Assembly (NCBI GenBank): GCA_012295275.1
Contig: CM022671.1
Coordinates: 10,669,237 to 10,733,236, forward strand
From: Chrysomallon squamiferum
Lineage: Eukaryota > Mollusca > Gastropoda > Neomphalida > Peltospiridae
Direction: 5' to 3'
DNA length: 64,000 bases
Below are positions 14,477 through 26,373 of this stretch, in pieces. Under the pieces are notes generated by a model. That model saw nothing but the letters and a program-made list of their open reading frames with translations. It was not told the origin of the DNA and searched no databases. Each line of letters begins with the position of its first letter. Within the stretch, counting starts at the first letter, position 1. The translations under genes were made by a program, and so were the position numbers.

Positions 14477-14550
14477 CAAACAAACAAACAAACAAACAAA
14501 CAAACAAATAAATAAATAAATAAAATAAGTAAATTAAATAAAAATAAAAA
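14422..14550. repeat. (AAT)n, (CAAA)n and (TAAA)n microsatellites, left
   Basis: Three adjoining simple repeats lie about 300 bases before the CDC14 promoter. The poly-Asn and poly-Leu frames are artefacts. Confidence 0.95.
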
Positions 14551-14842
14551 CAATACAAACAAATGCATATTTCTATAATGGTATAGGTTTAAATTTTCTT
14601 GTGTATTGGGTCAAAATGTTTTGAAAGTAATTACTGCTACTACTACTACTGTTGTTATTATTAACATATACACTGTGTACTGTGTGAAGTCACATAGAAT
14701 TAATATAATTATATTTAGCCCAACCCTAATCTGTTTATTTACCAGGTAAAGAAAATTAAATTTAGTTTATTATCTTTAAAATTAGTTTACAGCCTTTAAA
14801 ATCGAAACCTTATTTTATATTCTTTTGCATGTTTCTATTCAA

Positions 14843-14930
14843 TTTTCCCCGCCAAACAGTTGATTGGTCAATCCAGAATTTGTCCCCGGCGACGGCTCTT
14901 GTAAGCGATTGGTTGAATGCTAGTCACGTG
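14843..14930 (+). promoter_or_regulatory. Putative CDC14 promoter, left: E2F-like site, two CCAAT boxes, E-box
   Basis: A locally GC-richer stretch lies 250-340 bases upstream of the CDC14 ATG. Seen in sequence: TTTTCCCCGCCAAA at 14,843-14,856 (its complement TTTGGCGG is a known E2F variant), ATTGG (inverted CCAAT) at 14,863 and 14,908, and CACGTG at 14,925-14,930. E2F plus repeated CCAAT boxes is common in cell-cycle gene promoters, which fits CDC14. The 5' end of the transcript is not known. Confidence 0.5.
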
Positions 14931-15507
14931 TAAGTGTTTATCATTTCTATCTGATTAAACTAGATGCCAAAACAGTTTTACGTATATTTCACAATATTTA
15001 TAAGCGGAAAGCATTATTATTACTACAGCTAAAGTAATTTATAATTCGTTGATTCCTGTTGATTCCTGCTGCTAAGGTTCCAGGTTTAAGACTTCAGTAA
15101 GCTGGACAATAAATAAGCATACCTGCGTAGCAAAACGGACCATAGAAATCGCAGCTTCGCTGTATTGACAAAGTCGTAATGACTACAAGAGCTAAGACCG
15201 CCTGTGAATTTATTCCAGGTAAATTTCGATCAATATTGACTATCACTGAATCGATCTCATTTACATCATTTTAAAGCGTTGCCAAGACTAAGGCGTCAAA
15301 GTTAAGTATTAAAATAAAAAAAATTCACACGATCATACTCATTGCCCCATTTTTTTATTCTTTAAAAAAACATAACAACCCCCACCCCCCAAAAAAAAGT
15401 AATAAAGAAATAATGGATAATCCTCTTGGCAACGTAGCTTTTACTAACTTTTATTATTATTACTTTTTCAATACTGCTAGTGATAAAACTGTGAATAATT
15501 GTTTTCT

Positions 15508-15805
15508 ACGATAACACAGCCAGCCATACTCCTGTTGTAACCGGTGTTTATGCAAAAACGGTTCTATGCAATCCAAACAAATCTAGTGAGCCACGTCGAT
15601 CTATTTTTCGGAAAAAGTATATGTATCTTTATTTATTTATTTTTGTATTATAAACAAAACGTATGCAAATTAAAAGTTACATATTTTTCCAAAAATAGAT
15701 CGGTGTCGTTCACTAGACTTGTTTTCAGTAACATTTTTGTTTTGCATGTAGTACATGATGTACACCGCTAATCGCGACAGCACAGCTAGCTGCCTCTGTT
15801 ATCGT
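15508..15805. mobile_element. 298-bp foldback element in CDC14 intron 1, left
   Basis: The two halves are imperfect reverse complements over nearly the whole length. The ends are acgataac and gttatcgt. Inner matches include aaatctagtgagccacgtcg against cggtgtcgttcactagactt, and gatctatttttcggaaaaa against ttttccaaaaatagatc. The loop is the AT-rich tatgtatctttatttattt region. There is no coding capacity. This is the form of a foldback MITE; the family is unknown to me and the target duplication is not clear. Confidence 0.7.
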
Positions 15806-15867
15806 TGGCGTAATTGGTCGACTTGTCGAGTTGGACAAGAAAAAACCAGTTTTTACAGTTATAAATG

Positions 15868-15899
<32 letters not shown>

Positions 15900-16187
15900 A
15901 TTTAAATTAATTTAATTTTTAAAGAATTACTTAACCTTAATAACGACAGTAAATTATTATTTGTGTTTATGTCGGTTTGGTCCGCGTTTTTAAGGTAAGG
16001 TAAATGCTAGTGTTTTATATAAATTTATAATGTTGAGTAAAAATATACATCCGACTTTTCATAGATTCGTTGACTCATTGTTTTCAGAGTAAGTGCTGTT
16101 TGCCAGAAAGTGTAACAGGCGACTAAACTATTAATAATGTCAGTGCTGACTGGATGATTGTGTGTTCTTTGTTAAGCATTATTAAAT

Positions 16188-16529
16188 ATGTTTTTTCAAA
16201 CCATTTATGACAGCCATGGAAGTAAACCGATGCCATCTCAGATCATTGTTTTCACAGAGGTTGTAATCAGTCATACTAAATATCTGACCTTGTTGACTTC
16301 TCTACATACATGTACTAACGATTCTAGGAAAATAAGTCACAAATATTTAATTAAGAAAAATATTAGAAATGAAAGATTGATTAAACACATTTTGTCAGAG
16401 GTCTTCGATTTTAATGTTAATGGTGTAGGCAGATACCAATACCACAAAGAAATTCTGCCAATTGCAACTAGATCTTTTGACGTATTTCAACCACTACTTT
16501 GTTTTGCGAGTTGCATGTTTGGTATATAA
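16188..16529 (+). other. 113-codon open frame in CDC14 intron 1, left; no known match
   Basis: An open frame starting MFFQTIYDSHGSKPMP is retained on both arms (right partner 29,229-29,612, 127 codons because of a late change). It has no recognisable domain, signal peptide or splice context. Its length is unusual for this AT-rich background, and its preservation may only reflect recent duplication. It could be an old transposon remnant. Confidence 0.25.
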
Positions 16530-19384
16530 CAGATTTTGTTATCACCCTTTTGCTATGAATAACTTCCATATTAAAAATACTTCTGATAGTAGAGCAGTCT
16601 GGAGACTATAGAGTGAAACACATTTTAACCTGGGATATTTTATAAATCATTTACAATAGGAAGCCCTCAATTTAAATATATCCTAATCCTGCCTGATCCT
16701 AATTAATAAGTGTAACAAGTCACTACCCTTGCACAATATGAAGCCCCTTTCTTTAATCTAACCTAATCAATAAGCTTAACAATTACTCCATGCATACTAT
16801 GATGCCACATTCAATACACTACAAATCCATACATTTTGTGACTTTTTCCTGTGATTTGTTTTCATGTAGATACTAAATTGTGACTTCATTCTGTGACTTT
16901 TTTCCAGCCACTGTATTAAGAAAGAAAACACTAACTGACAATTATTTCAATTATAGGAATGGCAAAAAAAAAAAAAAAAAAAAAAAAAATAATAATAATA
17001 ATAACAATAATGAAAACTGAAAGTCTGATAAATAAACATGCTTTTGAAGACTAAGGTTGGTAGCAAAGATTTTAAATCAGTCACAGACAGGAAAAAAAAA
17101 AAAAATTCCTCCACAACTAATTTAAAGTCTTCTTTCCCCTTCTTTAAATAAGATTGAAAATAAGTTGAATGACAATAAATTGTTTTACAAATTATTTAAT
17201 AAAAAATCTACATTCTGATACATTAAAGGTCCATTACTTTTGTGTTCACTCTTATGATTAGTTGTATTTAAAAAACAGAATTTTTGAACATGTACTGTAA
17301 AAATAGTTTAATAACTTATAATTACTACATACTTTGTATCAAATTATGTGCAGTGCCTTTTCCTTTTCTTTTTTTAAATCTTTTTTCAGAGTCTGGGTAG
17401 AGAAACAATATAAGATATAACTTATATTTTACAGGACATTTGTATTTTGTAAGCTTAAAGAGGAAGCCAAAGCCAACCTCTGAGATTTATTATTTTTCAA
17501 CAGATAATGAGTACATATATGATAAGTAAGTATAAATTTATGATCTGATTCAATAATGTAGAGTGTTTTCTCTCTGTATAGTGCAGGTTATTGTTTAGAA
17601 GTAGAAACTGATCATTTAAAGGATTTGAAGATGGAATTTTAAAAAGTTCATTTCATTGTCAGATAAAGTCTTAATTATAATATTTAAAAGCTTGGTATCA
17701 TAATTGTATATCATAAAGCCAGATAATATTTATTTCAACATTTGTTTCAGGCAAATTTTAAATTGATGTGTCGAATTGAAATTTATTTGTTTTTACATTT
17801 TTTTAAATTTGTTACTGACTAATTTAGAATTTTGATCTATTGTTAAAAATAGACTGTCATTTATTAATTAAAAATAAAGATTATTGTCCGTAAATAAACA
17901 CAGCGAATATATCGAGACTAATTGTTAGGATGGGAAACCAAAAAGACATGATAAGCTTTTCTTGTACGGTTTGCCAAAAATCTGACAGATCTTTAGAAAA
18001 TCTGACTCAAATGCAATTTTCTTCAGGATCACACATTATATAATATTTCTACAATTACATCCAAAAACTGATGATGAAATTAATTAAATATTTGAAATAG
18101 AAGCATGTTCTGTGTATAGAATATTTGCACAACAAAGGTTTTTTTCAAAGGATTAGATTAATGATCAGTATGTAAAATTCTGTGTTTAAACAAGATTTGA
18201 TCCCAAATTTACTAATAATGATTTACCACCTTTTGTATTTGAATTGTTTGCATATTATTATTATTTCATTACTTTGTTTCAGGATCAACTCAGACTTTGG
18301 GCCTCTGAATTTAGGACATGTTTACCGATTTTGTGAACGGATGCAGGAATTATTGTCTGTAAGAATTTACTGAATTGAGAACAAACCAAGATAATCACAT
18401 GATCTTTACTCAGAATTACAAATCTTTACACACTCTTTGAGTGGATCAGTGCTGATAATTTGTTGCTTCCATGCAGACTGGGTTTATACCAACTGTAATA
18501 GGCTTTTGTAATGGAAATTTTTAATAAAGTTCAGCATCATAAATTAACTTTGAGGAAAGAATATGAATAACTTTTCTCTCAGTTTTCAGTTTTGAAGTAA
18601 ATTTAAACCTTAATTATGTACACGTTACTTTACTACTTGTATACTCCTTGTTTTTCATAATGAAAAAAATGTATAGCTTTAAATGTTAAAAATAATTCTA
18701 TATTGCCATTAGAAATAACAGAGTTTTATTGACATAGAGATAATTTGCTATCATTCAAAAATTAAAGTTTTTTTTGTATTTCTGTTAACGCTGTAAATGA
18801 TTACTACTTTAGAGGGAAATATACATTTATATTTAGGATGTTTTAAAAATGTAAAATAAAAATAATTTAATAATCACAACACTTAATAGTTCATTTTTTT
18901 GTTTTCAGTGTTTGTCATTGGCAAACAAAAAAATTGTATATTACACCAGATATAATGCAAAAAAACGTGCCAATGCAGCCTTCTTGATTGGCTGTTATGC
19001 TGTAAGTATATATCTAGTTTGAACTAAGATACTGTTAATAATGTAAATTGTATTCAGATATACGTTTGATACAAATGCAAACCTTATGACAATTCAATCA
19101 TAATTTATGAATGGAAAAATGTAATGAATGTAATGCAGATTTTGACTGATATTTAAATAAAGAGGGAAAAAAAGAGTCGCCATTTCCTGAGCTTAAATTA
19201 AAACCTTTTATGTTGAATATTTTCCATTTTCAGACTCTATATTTGAATAAAACACCAGAAGAAGCCTACGACATGCTTGTTGCAGCAGCAGATCAGCCAT
19301 TCCGGCCATTCAGGTAAGACATACTTTGTCGATCAATCGTTTATATATTCATATACTTATCTTGGATTTTAGTGTATACGTTTG

Positions 19385-19386
<2 letters not shown>

Positions 19387-19434
<48 letters not shown>
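19387..19434. repeat. (AAT)n microsatellite in CDC14 intron 5
   Basis: About 16 AAT units. The mirror site at 26,314-26,370 is slightly longer and has one ATG interruption. Confidence 0.92.
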
Positions 19435-19436
<2 letters not shown>

Positions 19437-21581
19437 CTGTTTACAAGTTACATTGATCACTTGTAAATGCTAATTACTTTTCTTCATAATTGTTTTCAAA
19501 CATGATGTGACCTTGATAGGATGTAATGTAACTGACACAGAAACTGCCAAAGCTGAATTACTAGCTCAATATTGATTTCCTGTATTGAGCTGTCTTAATA
19601 AATAGTGAACTTTTTCATTCAAACAATTATGTAATTATATTTGCAAATTAAATTAATAACTGCACTGATGATATGCATGTCATTTATATTTACCCAATAT
19701 TTTGTTATTATTATATATTTTTGGAACTACATAAATTAGAATGCACATGTACATTAATTTCATTGAGGGGAAAGTTTATTGCTTTCTAAAGTCACTTTTG
19801 TTTTTCTTCTTCATGGTACGTTCTTCAAAACACTCGATTATAACTGTTGTCCGCCTTGACTTTCATAAAAAGTTCAGTGTGGTTGTACACTGACTCGGGC
19901 TTATTTTCTTATTCTGTGTCTTGTAGTTACAAAACAAAATGGTTGGGTGATTTAAAATCAAGCTTTTCTGTTTGTGTGGCTTTCTTATTATAATTTAAAA
20001 AATTTTAAATAACAAAAATCAAATAATTCCACTTGATTGAAAACAAAGCTGTGCTTAACATATGTATTCAACATTATCATAACTTTTAATATAACTGCCA
20101 TAAAATCAAACAAAATGTATTTTTTTCCCCCACATTTAACATTGTTTCAGTAAAAGTAACTGTGTTTTTAGAATAAACAACCCCAGCAAACATCTGACTA
20201 AAACAGTAGACAAAATAATTGTATTATTGATACTTTCCATCTCTGGATTTCAAAAGGTCATAAAAAGTTTCTGTACATAGATCTTGAAAAAAAGAATAGC
20301 TGTGAAGAATTAAAAACTATGCAGTAATGTAACCAGTATTATAATTTTATTTTATTATTTTCCAGGGATGCTGCATTTGGAGGTTGCTCGTATTTTCTTA
20401 CCTTGCTGGATTGCTTCAAAGCAATTAAAAAAGTAAATGTTACACCTGAAAATACCTCGTTATAACAGACTTAAATTTTATTATGAAATAAATTGGCATA
20501 TCTTTTTTTTAAATCTATTATCTCACCAGAATTTAATTTTGTTTAAAATTATCAGTTAAATAGAATATAAAAAAAAATAAAACTCAAATCAATTAAAAAC
20601 TGTTGTGATAAAGTTGTGTGATAGTACATTGATTTAAACTTACACTGGATAACTATTTGACTAAATAGGTTCTGCAAGTTTTAGTGCAGATATTTTTCTT
20701 AAACACTAATAAATTACAACAGAGAAGTGAAGTGTTTTGCAGTATGGAAAATTATGGGTTTTATTTTTGTAGTGATAAAACTTCTTGAACGCTAGAAGTG
20801 AGTTTCTTAATTGTTTTTGTATGTGTGTTGTTGTTATTGTTATTGTTATTATTATTATTGTTGTTATTGTTGTTATTATTATTATTATTATTATATTGCT
20901 AGGCACAGGACAATGGATTTTTCGATTTCCGTAACTTCAACATCTCGAAGTACGAATTTTACGATGTACGTATCCATAAAAAATATAACTTATTGAATCT
21001 ATTTCAGTCTAAACAATTATACTTTAATAAGTAATATCAGTGATGTATTTTTTTACAAGTCAAAAGATTGAGTTAAAGATGTAAATATTTAACATTCTGG
21101 TAACATCGTGTAGATAATATTTAAGTAAACTCTTGTTACTCAGTGTAATATTAATAGTTGATGGGAGAGAGAGGAAACATGTTGCTACCACCCAGTGAGC
21201 AACCATTATCACTACAACAATCTTTAAAAGTAAATAGCCCAAAACAGTGAGGGACAGAGCCATTTTATTAAATATATGCACTTTACATATTATTTTAAGA
21301 TTAAGAAGAAAAACCACATAGATCCATAAAACATTCTGAGCAAACACTCACCTTTTTTATATATTTTTGTTTATTTTCAGCATGTTAGATCATTTATATA
21401 ATATGTAATGGGGTAAAAAATAAAGTATCTTATTCTTAGACATTAAAGAACATTGTAAATAACATTCCTTGGTGAATTTAGGCTTTTAAAGCCCTATATC
21501 TGGAAATGTATTTTCTATGGGATTAAACTGGATGTAAAACATCAGTCCTATATATAATTAGACTCTTTTTGTTTTTTACAG

Positions 21582-21672
21582 AAAGTTGACAATGGAGATT
21601 TGCATTGGGTGATCCCAAACAAGTTTTTAGCCTTTTCTGGGCCTCGTCGTACAACAGAAGTCGACAAAAATG
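21582..21672 (+). CDS. CDC14: CDC14 exon 8a (linker/second-domain exon)
   Basis: The exon has a good acceptor (ttttttacag) and donor (gtatga), entry phase 0 and exit phase 1. It encodes KVDNGDLHWVIPNKFLAFSG and then PRRTTEVDKN, matching the conserved family block [20 protein letters not shown] at the start of the catalytic domain. It joins in frame to exon 7 (ending YEFYD) and exon 9 (starting [10 protein letters not shown]). A second version of the same exon lies 1.5 kb downstream. Confidence 0.88.
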
Positions 21673-23160
21673 GTATGAAATAATAAGGCATAATTTAAAG
21701 TTCCAACATCATAGTTCATGTTCATATTTCTAATACTAACATCATTGCGTGTTATTTTTGTTTTGTGAAATGCCAGCCAGAAATATTTATTTATTTGTTT
21801 ATTTTGTCAAACAATTTAGTATTGTTAAAAAAATTAGAAATTAATTTAAATTTATTTTTGACAAGTGAAGAATAATGCAGCCATCAAAGAAAACTTACAC
21901 CTGTGAAAACAATGTCTCTCTGCAAACATCAGTCAAAACACAGATATACATATAAATTCATGCCAGTCTATTAGTTTTTGTTTTCTAAGTTGATTGTTGA
22001 AATATTTACTAGTTAAATTTCAAATGCTTAGTTTTCTTTTAATTTTTGTTGATGTTGGTTTTGAAATTTTTGCTTCTATCAACTTAAAATAATTTGTTCC
22101 TTTGTTGTATTGTTTGAGACTTTTAAAATTGTGTTGAAATCATTACTTCTACATTAGTTCTTTTTCTTCCTTTTTATTAATTATGTGTCAAATATTCATT
22201 AAAAATCTTTTCTAATTTCTTAGTATTTTAATGCAGTAATTATTATTTCTGTGTATCAAAAACAACACATGAATAATTTAGATGAATGTATTTAAACTAA
22301 AATTACAGTAAATTAAAAGTGATAGTGTTAGAAAACAGTTTTTGATCTAATTTGATTTATAACTATTTCCGAGATAGCAAATAAATAATCTTTTTCTGGC
22401 ATGTGCTTGACAAAACAAGAAGGTTTAAATTTCTTATTGAGTTCTCTACACAAGCAGATTAATTGGTGCTCAAGCAATCGGCTCTGATTAAACTGCTGGT
22501 GTATGTTTTTTCTATCCACAACCAAATGAACTTTGCGTAAAATTGGTTTTGATTTTTGGAATACACATTTATGCCATTATTTCCTATTTTAATATTTTTG
22601 TCTCATATTTAAGTTGTGCTCACTTAAGAATTTCAGTTAACAGAAACTAATTAATTTTAAACTATGGCATACTTGTAAGTGATTCCAGGGAAATTCACTC
22701 TAGTTTTATACAGTTTTTATTTTGGTTGGTGGTGTATATTTTCAGTTTCAGAAATATCTGCCTTAAGATTGTGCATTTCCTTTGAGAAGAATACTTTTGT
22801 AGTAAATATTTTGTACATTTGCATTCTCCATGTTTGTTTTAACATTATTATTCACTACAAAGTATGCGAAATTATTTTTCTTTTAGGGGATCCAGAACAT
22901 CAGCTTTTCAACCAGAAAATATTAAAATAATTAGTAAATAATGAACATTCACCAATTATCAAAGATACCTATTTAATGTCATTGTTTTGTGTCAAAAAGT
23001 AAATAACAGTAACAAGTTTCTATTGAATCACTCCAGACTGCCATTGAGATGACACTTAACATGAACGCTTCTAAGACAGAGAATGCAATTTAACTTGGGA
23101 GACCAAAGATATTTCTTACCATTGTCACTAATTTTTCATGTATTCTGTTTGGCCCTGCAG

Positions 23161-23248
23161 TGAGTAGAAAATGAAGATCACAACTGGATTGTACCCAACA
23201 AATTTCTACCTTACAGTGGACCACGTCCAAAGAGCAACCTACAGTATG
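23161..23248 (+). pseudogene. CDC14: CDC14 exon 8b, duplicated alternative exon with in-frame TGA
   Basis: This is a second copy of exon 8. After ccctgcag the frame used by exon 7 reads TGA, then [20 protein letters not shown] and RPKSNLQY, before a gtatga donor in phase 1, exactly as in exon 8a. The phases make 8a and 8b interchangeable, the pattern of mutually exclusive exons. The first codon here is TGA where 8a has AAA, and no nearby AG restores an open frame (the AGs after tgag and gtag give a stop or a frameshift). It is 88 bases against 91 in 8a. It could be a decayed duplicate, or a poison exon whose inclusion lowers CDC14 output. Protein-level conservation is strong apart from that codon, so decay is recent or the exon is selected. 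Confidence 0.75.
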
Positions 23249-24149
23249 GTATGACTGAGAAATCTTTCACTTCAAAGCAAGCTTACTCACTTTGTGTGGC
23301 ATGCCTTTCCATATTTATTAACAGTGTTCTGTATCCATGATTGATGCATCTTGAAAGAGAGAAAGAAAAACAAACTAATTTTTGTTTTAACACTTGCTTG
23401 TAGCTGCTAAGAACACTTTCTTCTTGTCTTATTTTCACATCCAAGTTTTTTCTTCTTTCTTCAAGTTTATAAATGCACTTCCATTTTGTTGGTTTTTTGT
23501 TTGTTTGTTTTATTCATTTACTTACAAGCTGTTGTTTGTTCATATTGAAATATAACAGCATGTGTCAGGTTATAAGAATGTTTATTAATTTAATAGTGCA
23601 CTGAAATACTTCATTTATTCTATTTTTTTGTAGATTCTGAGTGATCGCTAAAACATCATATTTTTATATTTACAATCATCACAAATTAAAATATTCAAAA
23701 TGTTCTTTCTCAGTTCACTATAACATTTTAAAAATTGTTCTGAAAGATGCATTCCAGAGAAAAGTTGATAGAACGATACTTAGGAAAATTGTTACAGTCA
23801 GTCATAAGTGGATGACTTAGTGAGTCATTTAACTGAATAACCCACATACAGAAAAACAAAAAATAAAAAATAAACTTTGTTATGAACACTTTGAAAAAAT
23901 TGGTTAGTTTAATTGGTTTTGAAATGCAAACTGTACTCTAAAATGTCACGGAATTCTTAAATTAGTCTGCTTTCATTGAAGGGAAATAACTCATGAATAG
24001 TGATACAATGGGAAATTAAGAAACATTTTGAGCTATTAATTTAAATTGAATAAAATCTTTAAAATGACTTTTTTTTTTTTGCTTCAATATTTGCTATATG
24101 TGATTACTGTAAGTAGAGTGTATGAATAATCATTTTATCATCTTTTCAG

Positions 24150-24567
24150 GAACATTGTCATTTTCACCTGGAGACTATGTGCCCATTTTACAAAATCATA
24201 ACGTATCTAAAATCATTCGACTAAATCGGAAGATGTATGATGCCAGCATCTTTAAAAGTGCTGGATTTGAATTTTACGACCTATTCTTTGAAGACGGCAG
24301 CGTGCCGAGCGATGAAATCATCCAGAGGTTTCTGCACATATCAGAATGCCCCGGTCCCGCGATTGCAGTGCACTGCAAAGGTATAGCTTTGATATTTTCT
24401 CAGACTGGTTGAGGAATGTTTAAAACTTAAATGCTGATATTTGTTTACTAAGTAAATATTTAAATTCATTTTCAGCGGGACTGGGGCGGACTGGCACCCT
24501 AATATGCTGCTACATGATGAAACACCATAAATTCACTGCCGCTGAAGCAATAGCAACTGGGTGGTAA
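24150..24567 (+). CDS. CDC14: CDC14 exons 9 and 10: catalytic core and junction stop
   Basis: Exon 9 (24150-24380) carries the Asp loop and the His-Cys of the signature motif. A 95-base intron follows. Exon 10 (24476 onward) carries [20 protein letters not shown] and then TAAEAIA. Native family members continue with a Trp and the IC-RPGS segment. Here codons from 24,556 on read Thr-Gly-Trp-stop and belong to the right arm, which is the complement of intron 7 sequence near 21,190. The exon is therefore cut by the rearrangement, not by a splice site. Confidence 0.88.
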
Positions 24568-26330
24568 ACATGTTTACTCTCTCTCCATCAACTATTAATA
24601 TTACACTGAGTAACAAGAGTTTACTTAAATATTATCTACACATGTTACCAGAATGTTAAATATTTACATCTTTAACTCAATCTTTTGACTTGTAAAAATA
24701 CATCACTGATATTACTTATTAAAGTATAATTGTTTAGACTGAAATAGATTCAATAAGTTATATTTTTTATGGATACGTACATCGTAAAATTCTGTACTTC
24801 GAGATGTTGAAGTTACGGAAATCGAAAAATCCATTGTCCTGTGCCTAGCAATATAATAATAATAATAATAATAACAACAATAACAACAATAATAATAATA
24901 ATAACAAACAATAACAACAACACACATACAAAAACAATTAAGAAACTCACTTCTAGCGTTCAAGAAGTTTTATCACTACAAAAATAAAACCCATAATTTT
25001 CCATACTGCAAAACACTTCACTTCTCTGTTGTAATTTATTAGTGTTTAAGAAAAATATCTGCACTAAAACTTGCAGAACCTATTTAGTCAAATAGTTATC
25101 CAGTGTAAGTTTAAATCAATGTACTATCACACAACTTTATCACAACAGTTTTTAATTGATTTGAGTTTTATTTTTTTTTATATTCTATTTAACTGATAAT
25201 TTTAAACAAAATTAAATTCTGGTGAGATAATAGATTTAAAAAAAAGATATGCCAATTTATTTCATAATAAAATTTAAGTCTGTTATAACGAGGTATTTTC
25301 AGGTGTAACATTTACTTTTTTAATTGCTTTGAAGCAATCCAGCAAGGTAAGAAAATACGAGCAACCTCCAAATGCAGCATCCCTGGAAAATAATAAAATA
25401 AAATTATAATACTGGTTACATTACTGCATAGTTTTTAATTCTTCACAGCTATTCTTTTTTTCAAGATCTATGTACAGAAACTTTTTATGACCTTTTGAAA
25501 TCCAGAGATGGAAAGTATCAATAATACAATTATTTTGTCTACTGTTTTAGTCAGATGTTTGCTGGGGGTTGTTTATTCTAAAAACACAGTTACTTTTACT
25601 GAAACAATGTTAAATGTGGGGGAAAAAAATACATTTTGTTTGATTTTATGGCAGTTATATTAAAAGTTATGATAATGTTGAATACATATGTTAAGCACAG
25701 CTTTGTTTTCAATCAAGTGGAATTATTTGATTTTTGTTATTTAAAATTTTTTAAATTATAATAAGAAAGCCACACAAACAGAAAAGCTTGATTTTAAATC
25801 ACCCAACCATTTTGTTTTGTAACTACAAGACACAGAATAAGAAAATAAGCCTGAGTCAGTGTACAACCACACTGAACTTTTTATGAAAGTCAAGGCGGAC
25901 AACAGTTATAATCGAGTGTTTTGAAGAACGTACCATGAAGAAGAAAAACAAAAGTGACTTTAGAAAGCAATAAACTTTCCCCTCAATGAAATTAATGTAC
26001 ATGTGCATTCTAATTTATGTAGTTCCAAAAATATATAATAATAACAAAATATTGGGTAAATATAAATGACATGCATATCATCAGTGCAGTTATTAATTTA
26101 ATTTGCAAATATAATTACATAATTGTTTGAATGAAAAAGTTCACTATTTATTAAGACAGCTCAATACAGGAAATCAATATTGAGCTAGTAATTCAGCTTT
26201 GGCAGTTTCTGTGTCAGTTACATTACATCCTATCCAGGTCACATCATGTTTGAAAACAATTATGAAGAAAAGTAATTAGCATTTACAAGTGATCAATGTA
26301 ACTTGTAAACAGGTTATTATTATTATTATG

Positions 26331-26373
<43 letters not shown>

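Larger units (their letters stand above)
11548..14840. other. Interval between lectin-like gene and CDC14 promoter, left
   Basis: AT-rich with GATA and AAT repeats. No exon pattern was recognised. The mirror is 30,963-34,250. Confidence 0.5.
21197..24555. other. Unique spacer between palindrome arms
   Basis: This is the only stretch between the left edge and 47 kb that I find in one orientation only. It holds CDC14 exon 8a, the duplicate exon 8b, exon 9 and the first 80 bases of exon 10. The rest is intronic AT-rich sequence without other recognisable features. It ends abruptly inside exon 10. Confidence 0.85.
15179..24567 (+). pseudogene. CDC14: CDC14-family phosphatase, exons 1-10, truncated at the palindrome junction
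   Basis: This encodes a CDC14 dual-specificity phosphatase, the family that removes CDK-type phosphates from Ser-Pro sites in mitosis and cytokinesis. Exons with consensus splice sites and matching phases are: 15179-15218, 17435-17525, 18283-18358, 18909-19001, 19234-19313, 20366-20432, 20903-20965, 21582-21672, 24150-24380 and 24476-24567. They join to 924 bases with no internal stop (307 residues). The N-terminal domain shows [30 protein letters not shown] and TPEEAY. The catalytic domain shows [34 protein letters not shown] (putative acid Asp249) and the P-loop HCKAGLGRTG (Cys276, Arg282). After EAIA (native family: AW.RICRPGS) the reading frame enters the right arm and stops after TGW. 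The rest of the catalytic domain and the C-terminal tail are missing, so this locus as assembled is probably inactive. The start is the first ATG and gives the usual ACEFI-type N-terminus. Confidence 0.9.

Noticed and set aside
14302-14558. Poly-Asn and poly-Leu frames
   Set aside because: Translation of AAT and CAAA repeats upstream of the CDC14 promoter.
22678-22930. VIPGKF-like string and an 83-codon frame between exons 8a and 8b, considered as a third exon 8 copy
   Set aside because: Similarity covers only about six residues, the following residues do not match, and no suitable splice sites frame it.
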